DNA of 64,000 nucleotides from Berberis thunbergii. Lineage: Eukaryota > Streptophyta > Magnoliopsida > Ranunculales > Berberidaceae. This document shows, piece after piece, positions 47,786 to 60,085 of this stretch; the stretch's first letter is position 1, and each line of letters begins with the position of its first letter. Below the pieces are notes generated by a model that made no database searches, was not told where the DNA came from, and saw only the letters and a program-made list of their open reading frames with translations. Both the position numbers and the translations under genes were made by a program. The stretch spans positions 47,923 through 111,922 of the forward strand of contig QNQO01010738.1 of NCBI GenBank assembly GCA_003290165.1, written 5' to 3'.

Positions 47786-49966
47786 AATATGGAATAATGA
47801 AAAGAGTCCAGATCAACATGATCTGGACTCTTCAATCTAATTGAAATGTTAAGATCTGGACTCTCTAATCTAATTGAAATGTATGAAAATGTGGATTATA
47901 ATTGAGAAACCTAAATGGAATTACAGAATGTTGTGAATGATGATCCAAAGTTTTGGAGGTGAGAATTCGAGAAAGAAAGGCTCCACCCATAAGAGCCATA
48001 CAAGGTTCTTTGACTGAGACCGTTAGCAGATTGATCTGATGACTAGTTGGTTTGGGCTTCCATGTTATAATATTTGGGTCTGGCTTAGAGTTGGACGATC
48101 CCCCAAACCCTCACTCCAAGATCCATGGACATGACAGTTCGGTCCACATTTTAAGACACCAAAATCATGACTAAAAAAACTAGACCTCCAAGGAGTAATG
48201 GATGTGGCTTCATCAGATTCATAATATATTGAAGGATCACTGATAGTTATTACTCACGCCTGATGCAGAAGCAACACACGACAACTTTTAGCAAGCAATT
48301 CCCTGCATATATTTTTCGCCTTTTTTGTCATACTTCTCTTGTTAGCTACATACATGTCTCATGAATTTTATGAGAAATATTGGAGATATTGGAGATAACC
48401 AAACATAAGAATTAGTAATTAATAATGTGGAAACCTTCCACATGCATCAATGAGCTAGCTTCAACGCATAATACAAAGACACTGGGTCGGGTTAACGTCC
48501 TGTAGTCCTTGAGAAATGCTTCAAGCGCTAGAGGGTGAATAGCCTCAAGAATTCGACTCAGTAAATAGAATATCCAATTGATTGGGATTTTTATTAGGAG
48601 CCAAAATCTGTTGGAGACATCACTCCATTACAATAAATAGTTTCCATATTGTTTTGGGTTGACAAAATTTGTAGAGATCCCTAAAACAAAGAGTTCTTTA
48701 TGTTTGTTTTTTTTTCTTCGATAAAAGATATTTTTTAATGTAATATTAGAAGTCTCCATCTTAGAAATATTTTTTTGCCTCCCTTACTAATTAACTATGA
48801 CATCCTGAATATGCTTGGTCCTAGCTTCCATTGCTTTTGCTTTATCTAGATATTGTGCTAACATAGATTGGTTTGTTATGGGAGTCATGCTTCTTGTAAC
48901 TTAGATTTGAGATAGAGATTACTTAAAGAAGAAAGAATTCACAGATCTAAAAGCTCTACTGAATGAGGAAGCTACTATGGTGGGTCTAAACACTATTGAA
49001 GATTAATGTAAGGTAACCACTACTCAATCTCCTAAGGAAGATGCTCCTCGAACCAAGAAAGTAAACCCTAAGTTCAAGGTTTAAATAAAAAAGAGAAGTT
49101 AGATGAGGATCAACATTAGTTGCTGGAATCTTTCATGAACTAGCTTATTCCTAATTTTTTATTGTTTTACTTTTCGAGTGTGTGTGCTTCAAGATCATTA
49201 TTCTAACCCTTTTCTATTTGTTAGGGAAGGGGATGAAGAACCTTATTCTCAAGATAATTAAGCAATTGATTGTTGCCTAGCTATCAAGATCACGAGCTTA
49301 GGCTTGTCCACCAAGGAACCATCTGGGCAATTTTTCACTTCGTTAGTTTAACCCTTAGCTTAAGACTCATTGTTTCATCTCTTAGTCTGGTTGAAGAGTT
49401 TCAGGAAAAATTTCTTTCTTTGTGACGATGTAATGAATGATGAATGAGCAAGTGAGTGGTGTAAATTTGATGTACCTCTTTATGCTCTTGATTTTAATGA
49501 TAAAATTTGGGGATCCTCAAAACCCTAGCTTGCCTTTAAAAAAAAAAAAACTTAGATTTGAGATGCTCCATAACAAAATCTCGATCTGGTAACTTGTTAA
49601 TAATCAGTCATAATTGTGAGATGCTAACTTAGAGGGGTAAAAATAGAAAACTCTTGGTATTTGTAATTCCTCACAATGGCATATATGGTGATAGACACCC
49701 AAGTCACCTGTTCAGGAGCTTATATCCTTTGCTTATTATATACCAATATTCTAGTTTTCAAAATATTAATGCGCAACCAATGCTTTATACACAAATTTAA
49801 ATGTATTTTACATATACATTCACATAAAGTTGTTAGTATATCTGCAATACACTTGTTAAACAATAACAGACAGAAAATAAAAATATGATTAATAAATAGT
49901 CGTTGAAAGAATTGAATTCTCTATCGTTTAGACGAATACAAATATTTTCTTGTTTTACCGTTTAAG
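47786..49966. other. Spacer between gypsy-1 and the copia element
   Basis: No gene recognised. Contains a perfect hairpin at 47804-47830 (12-base arms GAGTCCAGATCA, loop ACA) followed by a direct repeat of TCTAATTGAAATGT. At 48930-49090 the plus strand is open for short stretches (KEFTDLKALLNEEATMVGL) of unknown origin. Confidence 0.45.
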
Positions 49967-50199
49967 ATGTTAAACGGTCTAGCTAGGAATGTCTCCCAAG
50001 ATACAGCAACTGACCTTCCTAAAGTAGAACACTCTAAACTAAAAGAAGTGGCATATCAAATTTGTGTTGAACTCTCTCTCAAGAATGATACATTACAACA
50101 ATTTGTGAATAATGCAACAATGAATTTCTTTGTAGTATTAGAGCAATTGTTGGGAGATTGTTAGTGTTTGGAATTGACGTATAAAATAACAACACAAGG

Positions 50200-50935
50200 A
50201 TGATTAGCCTTAATGGCTATAATTATGTGATATGGAAAGCAAAGATGGAAGATATTTTATATTGCAAGGATTTATATGCCCCAATTGAAGGGGATAGTGT
50301 CAAACGAAAGGATATGTCTGAAGATGAGTGGAATAAATTAAATAGAAATGCCACTGGCTATATTAGGCAATGGCTAGATGATACAGTATTTCACCATGTG
50401 TCCGCTGAGATGTCTGCCCATTCTTTTTGGACTAAACTCCAAAATTTGTATGAAAAAAACTGCTGCGAACAAGACCTTCTTGATTAGAAAGTTGGTGAAT
50501 CTGAAATTCAAGGAAGGTAATTCTATTGCTAAGCACTTGAATGAGGTGCAAAGTATAGTGAATGAGTTGTCAAACATGAAGATAGTGTTAGATGATGAAA
50601 TGCAAGCATTGTTACTTCTCAGCTCGTTACCAGATAGTTGGGAAACGTTGGTGGTGTCTGTTAGTAATTCGACACCGAATGGACAACTTACCATGGAGTT
50701 GGTTACGAGTAGCTTACTCAATGAAGAGACTAGAAGGAAGTCTGCAGGTACTAATCAATCCCAAGCACTTGTAACTAAAAAACAGGGGGAGAGATAGAAA
50801 TAGGATATATCATGGTTATGATAAAAAAAATCGTGATAAGTCAAAGGGGAGATCAAAGTCAAGTGATAAAAGATTTAAGTGTCATTATTGTGGTAGACTA
50901 GGTCACAAGAGAAGATACTATTTTCGTTACGTAAA
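50200..50935 (+). pseudogene. Copia gag with zinc knuckle
   Basis: Starts at ISLNGYNYVIWKAKMEDIL, continues through a frameshift near 50460 to NEVQSIVNELSNMKI and LLLSSLPDSWETLV, the UBN2-type gag. It ends with a CHYCGRLGHKRRYY knuckle at about 50878-50920, where the last Cys is replaced by Tyr. Confidence 0.85.
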
Positions 50936-51004
50936 TGATTTGAAAGAGGGAAAAGTGATAGTACAGATGCTACAGCTGTTGTTTTATATGAACCTGTTGT
51001 TCTT

Positions 51005-51367
51005 TTGTGTAATGAAGGTGAATGTTTGCATATTGCAAATGAAGGGAGCGAATGGATTGTTAACACTAGTGCATCTTTTCACGCTACTCTAAGGGAAGAT
51101 TATTTCACTACTTACAGAGTAGGAGACTTTGGCAGTGTGAAGATGGGTAATACTAGTTTCTTTAAGATTGTGGGAGTGGGTGATGTATGTATCAAAACTA
51201 ATATGGGATGCACTTTGACTTTGAAAGATGTACACCATGTTCCTGATCTTCGCCTAAATCTGATTTCTGAACTTGCTTTGGATAAACAAGGATATATGAA
51301 TTACTTTGGTAATGGTGCTTGGAAGCTTACTAAAGGTTCACTTGTTGTGGTAAAATGCAAGGCGTGA
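51005..51367 (+). pseudogene. Copia aspartic protease with altered active site
   Basis: EWIVNTSASFHAT corresponds to the family pattern W(I/V)(L/I/V)DSGAS/DTAAS, with the catalytic Asp changed to Asn (codon at 51062-51064). VKMGN, GVGDVCI and DVHHVPDLRLNLIS follow as expected. The loss of the catalytic Asp alone would inactivate polyprotein processing. Confidence 0.85.
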
Positions 51368-51388
51368 TTCACCTTATACAAGACTCGG

Positions 51389-52220
51389 GTGAAGGTGTGT
51401 AAGGGTGGTTTGAATGCAACTGAAAGTGATACTTCTCTGAACTTGTCGCACAGACGACTTGCGCACATGAGTGAGAAAGGTACTCAACTCTTAGCAAAGA
51501 AGAAATTGAATCTCTCTTTGAAAGTCATCCGTCCTGACCCCTGTGATCATTGTTTATTTGGTAAGCATCATAGAGTTTCATTTCATAAATCATCAGAAGG
51601 AAAAACTGATTTGTTAGATTTGGTTTACACTAATGTTTATGGTCTCATTGAGGTAGATATTTCTTGACATTTATTGATGATGCATCAAGAAAGGTGTGGA
51701 TTTATTTCATCAGATCTAAAGACAAGGTTTTCCAGTGCTTTCGGTAATTCCATGCCAAGGTTGAAAGAGAAACAAGTAGACTTTTGAAATGTCTCCGTAG
51801 TGATAATGGGGGTGAGTACATGTCAAAGAATTTAAAGCTTATTGTGATGAACATGGTATACGGCATGAGATGACAATTCCTCACACTCCACAGCATAATG
51901 GAATGGCAGAGAGAATGAATCGACCTATTGTTGAAAGGGTCTGATGCATGCTTCACATGGCTAGGTTGTCGAAGGTGTTTTGGCTGAAATTGTTCGTACT
52001 GCTTATTATCTCATCAACATGTCACCTTCAGTTCCTTTGGATGGTGATGTTCCAGAAAGAGTGTGGAGAAGTAAAGATATTTCATACTCTCATCTGAAGG
52101 TGTTTGGGTGTAAAGCGTTTGTTCATGTACCCAAGGAACAAAGATCAAAGCTTAATGAGAAGGCATTTCCATGTATTTTCATTGGCTATGGAGATGAACA
52201 GTTTAGATACAGATTGTAAG
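51389..52220 (+). pseudogene. Copia GAG-pre-integrase and integrase
   Basis: LSHRRLAHMSEKG and CDHCLFGKHHRVSF give the zinc-binding HHCC region. [21 protein letters not shown] and [13 protein letters not shown] give the catalytic core, with frame changes at about 51667 and 51900. RTAYYLINMSPSVPLDG and VFGCKAFVHVPKEQRSKL give the C-terminal part. Confidence 0.85.
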
Positions 52221-52539
52221 ACCCTGAGAATAAGAAAATTGTTAGAAGCAGAGATGTGGTTTTTTATGAAGATCATACCATTGCAGATTTTGAAAAAGTT
52301 GAAAAGCCCAAGGAGACAAAGAGTGATATACCTGATCTTACCCTACTTCCTTCTCCTTAGTCGCATGTTGAAAATGGGGGAGAGATGCTAGATGATATAT
52401 ATAGTAGGTGACCATATGTCTGAAAATGAAGTTATTGGTGATGATCATGTACAAACAAATGAAACTGAGTAAGAAGAGAAACCCCTTCAGCAAGAAATAG
52501 TAGAGCCTCAGGTAAGAAGATCTACTAGAAGGCGTCAAC

Positions 52540-54060
52540 ATTCAAAGAAGTACCCCGATTCTAAGTATGCTTTGCTTGTAGAAAAAAGTGAGCCAGGAAA
52601 TTTGCAAGCAGTACTAGCTCATAAAGATAAAAATAGTTGGATGAAGGTTATGCAAGATGAGATGAGTTTCCTGCATAAGAATGGTACTTATGAGTTAGTT
52701 GAGATTCCAAAAGTTAGAAAACATTTGAAGAACAAATGGGTGTACAAGCTGAAAAAGGATGGTAATGGAAAAATGTGAAACACAAAGCTCGGTTAGTGGT
52801 GAAAGGCTTTGCTCAAAAGAAGGGGATAGACTTTGATGAGATATTCTCACCAGTTGTGAATATGACCTCTATTAGACTAGTGTTGAGTCTTGTAACTAGT
52901 CTGGATCTTGAGATTGAGCAGTTAGATGTTAAAACTGCATTTCTTCATGACGATTTATATGAAGAAATTTACATGACACAACAAGAGGGTTTTGAAGTGA
53001 AAGGGAAAGAACATATCGTTTACAAATTGAAGAAAAGTCTTTATGGGCTGAAAGAAGCTCCAAGACAGTGGTATAACAAGTTTAACTCATTTATGGCGGG
53101 TCATAGGTTTGAGAACACTTCTAGATCATGGTGTTTATGTCAAATATTTTTCGCCCATTAGTTTCATTATTCTCTTGATTTATGTTAATGATATCCTAAT
53201 TGTTGGAAAAGATGTTGATATGATTGGTAAGTTGAAAGAGATTTGTTTATGTCTTTTGATATGAAAGACTTAGGGCCAGCTGAACACATTTTGGGAATGA
53301 AGATTATACGTGACAAAAAAACTAAAAAGTTGTGGTTGTCAAAAGAAAAGTATGTTGAACAGGTGATTGAAAGGTTCAACATGAATGATGTTAAGCCCAT
53401 GAGCACTCCACTTGCTAATCAATTCAAGTTAAGTGCCAAGTTATCTCCTAGCACTGCTGAAGAAAAGGAAGAGATGACAGGTATTCCATACTCCTCTGTT
53501 GTAACGTGTTTGATGTATGTGATAGTTTGTATAAGACCAAATATTGCTCAAACAGTTGGTGTTGTGAGTCAGATTCTTGATAATCCAGGAAAAGAACATT
53601 GGGATGCAGTTAAATAGATTATGAGGTACTTGAAGGGTACTTCAAAGCTTTGTTTATGCTTTGGTAATTGAGGAGCCGTATTGGAAGGGTTCACAAATGC
53701 AGATATGGTAGGTGATCTTGACAGGAAGAGGTCTACTTCAGGTTATGTTTTCACTTTTGTAGGGGGAGTTGTATCTTGGTAGTCTAGATTGCAAAAGTGT
53801 GTTGCCTTGTTAACGAACGAAGCTGAATACATTGTCATTACGGAAGTAGGAAAGGAAATATTATGGTTGAAAAGATTACTCAAGGAATTGGGTGTGAAAC
53901 AAAATAAATGTTGTGCATTGTGACAATTAGAGTGTCATAGAGCTGAGCAAGAATGCCACATGCCATGGGCGTACCAAGCATATTGATACTCGTTACCATT
54001 GGATACGTGATGTGTTTGAGAAGAATTGTTTCATACTTGAGAAGATTCTGACGCCAGGCA
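52540..54060 (+). pseudogene. Copia reverse transcriptase and RNase H
   Basis: RT motifs appear in order: WMKVMQDEM, KWVYKLKKDG, KARLVVKGFAQKKGIDFDE, LEIEQLDVKTAFLH, VYKLKKSLYGLKEAPRQWY, YVNDILIVG (the YxDD motif reads YVND, with the first Asp lost), then DMKDLGPAEHILGM. RNase H follows: YLKGTSKLCLCFG, DLDRKRSTSGYVFTF, TNEAEYIVITEVGKE. Stops occur at several points. Confidence 0.88.
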
Positions 54061-54107
54061 GAATAGTGATTATCCTGCAGGCTAGTTCAACAGACAATTC
54101 ACAAGGA

Positions 54108-55560
54108 ATGATACAAGAGATTCGCCCAAAAACACAGAGAAATAACTCTAATGTTCAATTAAATTATTCAAATCAAAGATATACTACAATATTGAGGAAG
54201 TGCTCTATTTTCAGTGCTCAAATAACTTGAATAATAAGTAGCCTATTCCTAAAAGAAAAATTAGAATCAAATACAAAAATAACAAGCGGTCTATTCCTAA
54301 AAGAAAAAGTAGAATCAGATACTAAAATAACAAACACTCTATTCCTAAAAAAAAGTAAAGCGTAATCCTAAAAGGAAACTAGAAAGACTCCTAATTAAAT
54401 TGAAAGATTACGAATAAGTTTTTTGGAGTCAGATCTGGCTTACAGGCATGCCTTGAGTCGGGGTGACAAATACTGAAGAGCGGGTATTGGTGTATCAATT
54501 TCTGGTGGCAGCTCCAAGTCCTCAAGGTCCCAACCTCCTTCTCCATCAGTTTCTTCGTGCACTTTACCGTATCAACTCCAACATCTCGATTTTGCAAACC
54601 ATCTGGATCAACAATATCCAACTCTTCATCATGTCATACACAGGCTCTCCAAGCTCTTCAATTTCGTCTACCACATCTTCATCAATCGGGAGATTGTTAC
54701 ACTTCTAAATAGTAGGCTTCCTACACTCAGTCGCTCTATGTCCCTGTTCACCACATCTAAGCATCTAATATTTGAGTTAGAATTACCCTGTGATGGCTGC
54801 TGTGCAGGATGGAATTCTTGAGGGTGAACTGACCAACCGCTTTGATAACTGTTGATTATTGGCCTTCTGTTCTGTTGTTTTTTCACAGTAAGTGCAAGCT
54901 GGCATGCTTCAGAAACGGTCCTCAATGAGTCAAGTCGCTGAAAAAAGGGTTGAATGTAGCCCAAAAGAAGAAAGTGGCCCTTCATCTTCTCCCAATCAGT
55001 GATCCTTGCCTTGTCCTGCCTGTCTCGTCTTGTTACAACTGTTCCCACCACGCAGATGCTCTGCCTTTGAGTTTGATGACGACCAATTTCACCATGACAC
55101 GATCTGGGACTTCATTATACTCAAAAATATGCTCTACTTTATACAACTAATCGATGAATCCTTTAGCCTGTAATGTATCAGAAAACTAGGGCAGATCCAC
55201 TCTGAATCCAAGATTTCCATGACGATCCTACCAACCACGGCGCTCCCAAAATCGAGCACGATTGTGATACGGGTTTTCGAAACTGAAATCAAAATCGTGA
55301 TATTTCATTTCACGATTATCGAAATCCTGCACCGTTAGATGCTGGGTTAGCTCTGCAACTTACCTTTGTAAATCCTCAATCATCACATCCTGAACGCTAC
55401 GATCACGGTGAGGGGCTTCATCGTTCGAGACCTGCCCACGACGACCACGACCACCAGACATAGAAACTGATGAAATCTCACTCCAAGAAGATGTTGAAGC
55501 TCTGATACCAACTGACGTCGGGCAAAAGATGGTACGAAACATTCTCATCTTGCATCTTGG
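54108..55560 (-). mobile_element. Remnant gypsy-2, minus orientation, related to gypsy-1
   Basis: 54108-54420 is a diverged relative of the gypsy-1 LTR (shared TATTGAGGAAG, CTCAAATAACTTGAATAA, CTATTCCTAAAAGAAAAA, GACTCCTAATTAAATTGAAA). The internal part encodes gag. At 55499-55511 a minus-strand TTGGTATCAGAGC primer site adjoins a second LTR start (TGACGTCGGG). Pol is missing. Confidence 0.75.
54440..55480 (-). pseudogene. gypsy-2 gag remnant
   Basis: RQDKARITDWEKMKGHFLLLGYIQ and FQRLDSLRT match the plant gypsy gag segment after the Trp pair. The N-terminal part (GGRGRRGQVSNDEAPHRD) lies nearer the primer site, as expected for the minus orientation. Multiple frameshifts. Confidence 0.75.
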
Positions 55561-56359
55561 TGTAGGTATATTTATTTCCATTGCTTGTTATTTACCATGT
55601 TTGAATCATGTGTAATGATCGGCATATATCGTAAACTGGTAGTTATTGTTGAATCTGAAATGTTTGTGTTGTTGCTTGAACTTAGAAATATTACCTTTAG
55701 AGACACAGTGTGATTTAGTCTTTAGAACTTGTTATTTATCATTTATTGTCAGACATGAATTTTTATGGTACAGTATTCCGTTATTTGTATTTAGTTCGCT
55801 CGCACCAGCTAGCTTTGTGCTTGCTGACCCCGCAAGGGGTGTGCTTCTATTGGAATGTAGGCAGTGTTGGCGTTCCTGCTGATCGTGGCGTGTAAGCCCC
55901 GATTTTCGTTGTAGGCGCGTTTTGTGCTTTTTGGTTGTGTCCACCCTGTACGGGTATGTTTTGTTTCCTATGTGTTTCAGATGTACTATATTGTTATACT
56001 AGATGTTTGTATACTGGTTTTGTCGCTGTCTTTGGCGGGAGAATCAAATATATTTATTTTGTTCAAACTTTAGCATTGTTTTATTTCCATTTGATTCTCG
56101 TATCAAGAATGTGTTATATTATGATGTTGTGGCCGGTTATGATCCGCCTGTGTACGTGTTAGTTCACACATCGGCACGCTACGATTCTCGTGGCGGGTCG
56201 GGGCGTGACAGAGCTTGGTATCAGAGTCATTATTACCGGTTCACATAGAATGTCATCGTATACCACTTTCTTGAGTGGATTGGGTAAAGGAGTTAGGACT
56301 CTTGTTGTGTTGTTTGATGTATGGTATGTGTGTTTTCTTTTCTTAGAGGTTGTTTGGTG

Positions 56360-57430
56360 ATGGCACATAGTAAGAGATCACAGGGTGAGGGATCAGGCAC
56401 TGCTGGAGAGGATGTCTCTCAAGCTTTTATGGAAATGATGACCCAGTTGGCACAAAATATAAGGCAAGGCAGTCAGTCAGAGGATCCGTTTACTCGGCAC
56501 AACAAGGATTTCGTCAGCTTGGGTGGTGAAAGATTTGATGGCACTGGAGATTCCCTAGCTGCGGATCGGCGGATCCGTAAGGTAGAGCTCATATTTGAGA
56601 GGATGGTGCTGATACCTATATAGCGTACTGAGTTAGCAGCACACCAATTTGACGGAGAGGCTATGTACTGGTAGGATTCAGTGAGGCAGAGTTGTGATGT
56701 GTCAGAGATGCAGTGGGATACATTTTGCCAGGTGTTTGAACAACATTTTGTTCCTGATTCTGCCAGAGCTGAGATAGTGGACAGGTTTCACATTTACAGC
56801 AGGGTTCTAGATCTGTTTTTGAATACTTGTCCGAGTTTACACAATTGAGCTGCTATGCCACTTATTTTATAGATACTTCAGAGAAGAAGAACAGGAAGTT
56901 TTTAAGTGGTCTGAACCCGATCCTAAGGAAACAGTTGATGGTGATGATTGATCGTCCTTTTGATAGATTAGTTGGCGTCACTTTGAGTCAGGAGCGAGTA
57001 GACGCCGAGTGTAGACAAGAGACTTTGGTTCGACGAGCTAGAGGTTCGGAACGCAGTCAGAGGTTTGGCCAAGGAAAGCCAGACAATTGAGTAGGCACCG
57101 CAGCCAGAGCGTACTGTTGTCCAGCAGAGAGACCCTGGTAGAGGGGGACTAGTTCGGACTGGCAAAAATCGCAGAGGCGACAAACGTTCCCAAGGAGATC
57201 ATCGACAGCAGCAGCAACAGAGACAGCCTAGGTGGGGTGGTCAGACAGGAACTAGGAGCGGTTGCTTCACTTGTGGTCAGGAGGGACATGTAGCTCGTGA
57301 TTGTCCAAGAGGTCAAACAAATCGATGGGATCATATAGTTTGTTATACTTGTGGACAATTGGGGCACTTTTCTAGACTTTGTCTTCATAACAGGGATGGA
57401 CCAGCATAGCAGAGGTCGCCTTAGGGACAG
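56360..57430 (+). pseudogene. gypsy-3 gag with two zinc knuckles
   Basis: Starts MAHSKRSQGEG. Then FDGTGDSLAADRRIRKVE, FDGEAMYW, WDTFCQVFEQHFVPDSAR and FLSGLNPILRKQLMV follow the plant gypsy gag pattern. Two knuckles follow: CFTCGQEGHVARDC and CYTCGQLGHFSRLC. Interrupted by in-frame stops near 56621, 56672 and 57088 and a frameshift near 56815. Confidence 0.85.
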
Positions 57431-57606
57431 TTAGCACCTGTGTCTGGAATTGGTCAGAGAGTCCCTCTCCCAGCACCGCCTGTTCACCTAGCAACTATTC
57501 CCAGTCAGGCAAATGTTGAGTGTATGTTATTTTATTTATTTTTATTGTCATTTTGTGTGTGCCAGATGTATTAAGATTGTGTTATGTCCATTATGCGTAG
57601 GAAAAA

Positions 57607-57927
57607 TTGCATGTTAGTGTGTTGTTATGTGATTCAGAATACATGTGTTGTGTGCCAGGTTTTGTGCATTCGTCGTCTTCCTTGTTGAGGGCTCTTTTCG
57701 ATACAGGAGCATCTAGGTCTTTTATTTCTAGACAATTGGTTGTTAGAGACAACCTTGAGGTGGTGCCTTTGCCGGAGCCCTTGTGCGTTGTGTCTCCCTT
57801 GGGCATTTCGGTTTGGTTGTGGGAGTTTTGTTCCCGTTTCGAGTTTTCTTTGTTGGGGTACAACTTTGTGTTTGACTTCATTGTCTTGGGTTTTGAGGGC
57901 TATCATTTGATTCTAGGAATGGATTAG
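57607..57927 (+). pseudogene. gypsy-3 aspartic protease domain
   Basis: ALFDTGASRSFIS carries the catalytic DTGA motif intact. GYHLILGMD near the end is the conserved flap-distal motif of plant gypsy proteases. The frame is open for 107 codons and ends at a stop replacing the Trp of the GMDWL motif. Confidence 0.85.
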
Positions 57928-58000
57928 TTGTCCAGTCATCGGGTGATCATTGATTGCTTGCATAGGTCGGTGATGTTAGCGCACCTGATGTTCGCCTCGT

Positions 58001-58950
58001 GTGTTGGCTTGTGAGCCCGATTCGGTTTCTTTGATGTCGAGTTTTCTTAGCTTTCTTGAGATTTCTTGTCCCGACACCAGTTCTGTAGAGGTTGTGTGTG
58101 AGTTCCCTGATGTCTTTCAGGAGATTCCTGGTATTCCTCATCGTCGTGAGGTAGAGTTTCGGATTGACCTGATTCCTGGTACTGCACCTATATCTAAATC
58201 AGCGTACAGGCTTGCACCCAAGCAATTGGAAGAGATGAAAGTACAGCTTGATGAGTTGCTTTGTAAGGGGTTTATTCGTCCGAGCAATTCACCTTGGGGA
58301 GCTCCAGCAATATTTGTATCCAAGAAGGATGGATCATTGAGGACGTGCATAAATTATCGAGATCTGAATAAAATGACCATTAAGAATAAGTATCCATTGC
58401 CGGGAATTGATGATCTATTGGATCAGTTGAGGGGAGCCGTAGTGTTTTCACAATTAGATTTGCAGTCTGGGTATCATCAGATGAGAGTTGAGGAACATTC
58501 CGTTCCAATTACCGCCTTTCGGACCCGTTATGTCTTGTATGAGTTTCCAGTCATGCCATTTGGATTGAAAAATGCACAAGCTTTCTTCATGGATTTGATG
58601 AATAGATTGTTCAGTCCGTACTTGGAAAAGTTTGTGGTAATCTTCATTGATGATATCTTAGTGTACTCGAGGAGTTTAAAGGAGCACAGAGAGCACTTTC
58701 GCATTGTTTTGCAGACACTTAGAGAAAATCAGTTGTATGCGAAGTTTAGTAAGTGTCACTTCTGGGAGCCTGAAGTTCGATTTATTGGCATGTCATTTCT
58801 AGTGGAGGTATTGCAGTGGATCCCAAGAAAGTCGAAGCAGTGAAGTCTTGTAAACGACCTATTAGTGTGACAGAGATTCGTAGTTTTCTTGGTTTGGCTG
58901 GTTATTACCGACGGTTTATCGAGAAATTTTCCTTGATTGCGGCACCACTC
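58001..58950 (+). pseudogene. gypsy-3 reverse transcriptase
   Basis: A 280-codon open frame contains [93 protein letters not shown] and [11 protein letters not shown] with the catalytic DD. A frameshift near 58795 moves the rest ([35 protein letters not shown]) to another frame. The line ends at IAAPLHY, where CACTA-D begins. Confidence 0.9.
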
Positions 58951-59790
58951 CACTACACCAAAAATGGCCATTAGTAACGGTTTTAAACCGTGGGGGTAAC
59001 CCATTGGCACGGCTTAGAACTGTGGGCTGTAGAGGCATCGCTAAATCCCTAGTAACGGCTAAAAACCGTGGCTAAAATATTAGCAACGGTTTTATCTCGA
59101 GGACGGTTGATGATTTAGCCACGGTTATAAACCGTTGCCAAAATCTTAGCCACGGTTCTAAGCCGTGGGCAGGAGTAGCCACGGCTTCAAACCGTTGCAA
59201 GTTTGGCCACGGTTTTAAAGTCGTTGCAATAGCTTTAGCAACGGTTTTAAGTCGTGGCCAGTACTAGCCACGGTTATAAGTCGTGGCAAGGTAGCCACGA
59301 TTTTTAGCCGTTGCAATAATTAGCCACGGTTTAAAACATGGCAAATTTTTTTTTTAATAATAATTTTTTTTTTTGCTATCAAATGACTTTTTATTACATC
59401 TTATAAGTTTATTTCTAGAAAATAAAAATTTTAATGTGCCAAACTTAAACGAATATAGGCAAAGTAATGTAATTAATAAGATTATACAATTACATTAAAT
59501 GTGCCAAACTTTGTTTCATGTTGTGAACGTTTTGTCATTTGTCAGTTGACCAGATTATACAATTACATCAAATGGTCAAAGAATATGCAATACATTTATT
59601 CTCATGGACTTGCCCGAAGAGAAAGCTTGAAAGCACCCATGTAGTTGAATGCAATAGCAAGAGCATGATAGCACAACCGCAGTTTGAATATGCTCCACAC
59701 CTAAAAGGCGTTCATTCTTTTTTAATGCTCACCAACATAGAAGAGTTGTCCCTAAAAAAGAGGAAAATCAACATGTGAAACACTAATGCA
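58951..59790 (-). mobile_element. CACTA-D: terminus of a fourth CACTA element
   Basis: CACTACACCAAAAATGG interrupts the gypsy-3 reading frame. The CCACGG-type array that follows (to about 59345) matches the right end of CACTA-C in reverse complement, and the conserved 3' block follows at 59375-59500. A short open stretch at 59540-59775 is unassigned. No right terminus was found in the window, so the full length is unknown. Confidence 0.8.
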
Positions 59791-60085
59791 TGCTCGAGGC
59801 ATCCTATAACTTGCTTCAATGTTGCAATGCCATTGCCATTAACATTAAGTTGCTTATCTGTATCCATTCTATAGGTAACATATATATCATGTCATCAACA
59901 TTAAACAATTCTCATATTAGGCAAACAAGATAACTTCATCACATACATACAACTTAAGGGAAACGACCACATGATTTATTAAAAGAATGAATAATATAGG
60001 ATATATATTTCAGTCGTAGGTGAAAAAACATATTTTCGTACCCGAACACTGATAATGCTACAATTGGTTTCTCAAGTTAATATTT
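59791..60085. other. Unassigned junction sequence
   Basis: AT-rich. It should contain either more of CACTA-D or the end of the LTR that precedes the primer site at 60090; no boundary could be fixed. Confidence 0.35.

Larger units (their letters stand above)
50160..54060 (+). mobile_element. Decayed Ty1-copia retrotransposon, no LTRs seen
   Basis: Gag, zinc knuckle, protease, integrase, reverse transcriptase and RNase H follow each other in the copia order (integrase before RT). The sequence is broken by stops and frameshifts about every 200-600 bases. No LTR, primer site or target duplication was identified. The 3' end meets a gypsy LTR at about 54108. Confidence 0.88.
55600..58950 (+). mobile_element. 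gypsy-3, plus orientation, 5' part kept, cut by CACTA-D
   Basis: An LTR ending GGGGCGTGACA at 56210 is followed by a TTGGTATCAGAG primer site (56215-56226). Gag, zinc knuckles, protease and RT follow on the plus strand. The reading stops exactly at CACTACACC, the end of CACTA-D. RNase H, integrase and the 3' LTR are not in the window. The LTR start is not fixed; about 55560-55620 is likely. Confidence 0.82.

Noticed and set aside
50160..50200. Possible copia 5' LTR start
   Set aside because: A TGTTAGTG-like start is present upstream, but no matching second LTR and no primer site were found.
47245..56228. Matches to tRNA-Met 3' end (47245, 55499, 56215)
   Set aside because: These are 12-14 base retrotransposon primer sites next to LTR ends, not tRNA genes; no cloverleaf around them.
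59539..59778. 79-codon frame inside CACTA-D
   Set aside because: No motif recognised; could be a captured exon but there is no support beyond being open.
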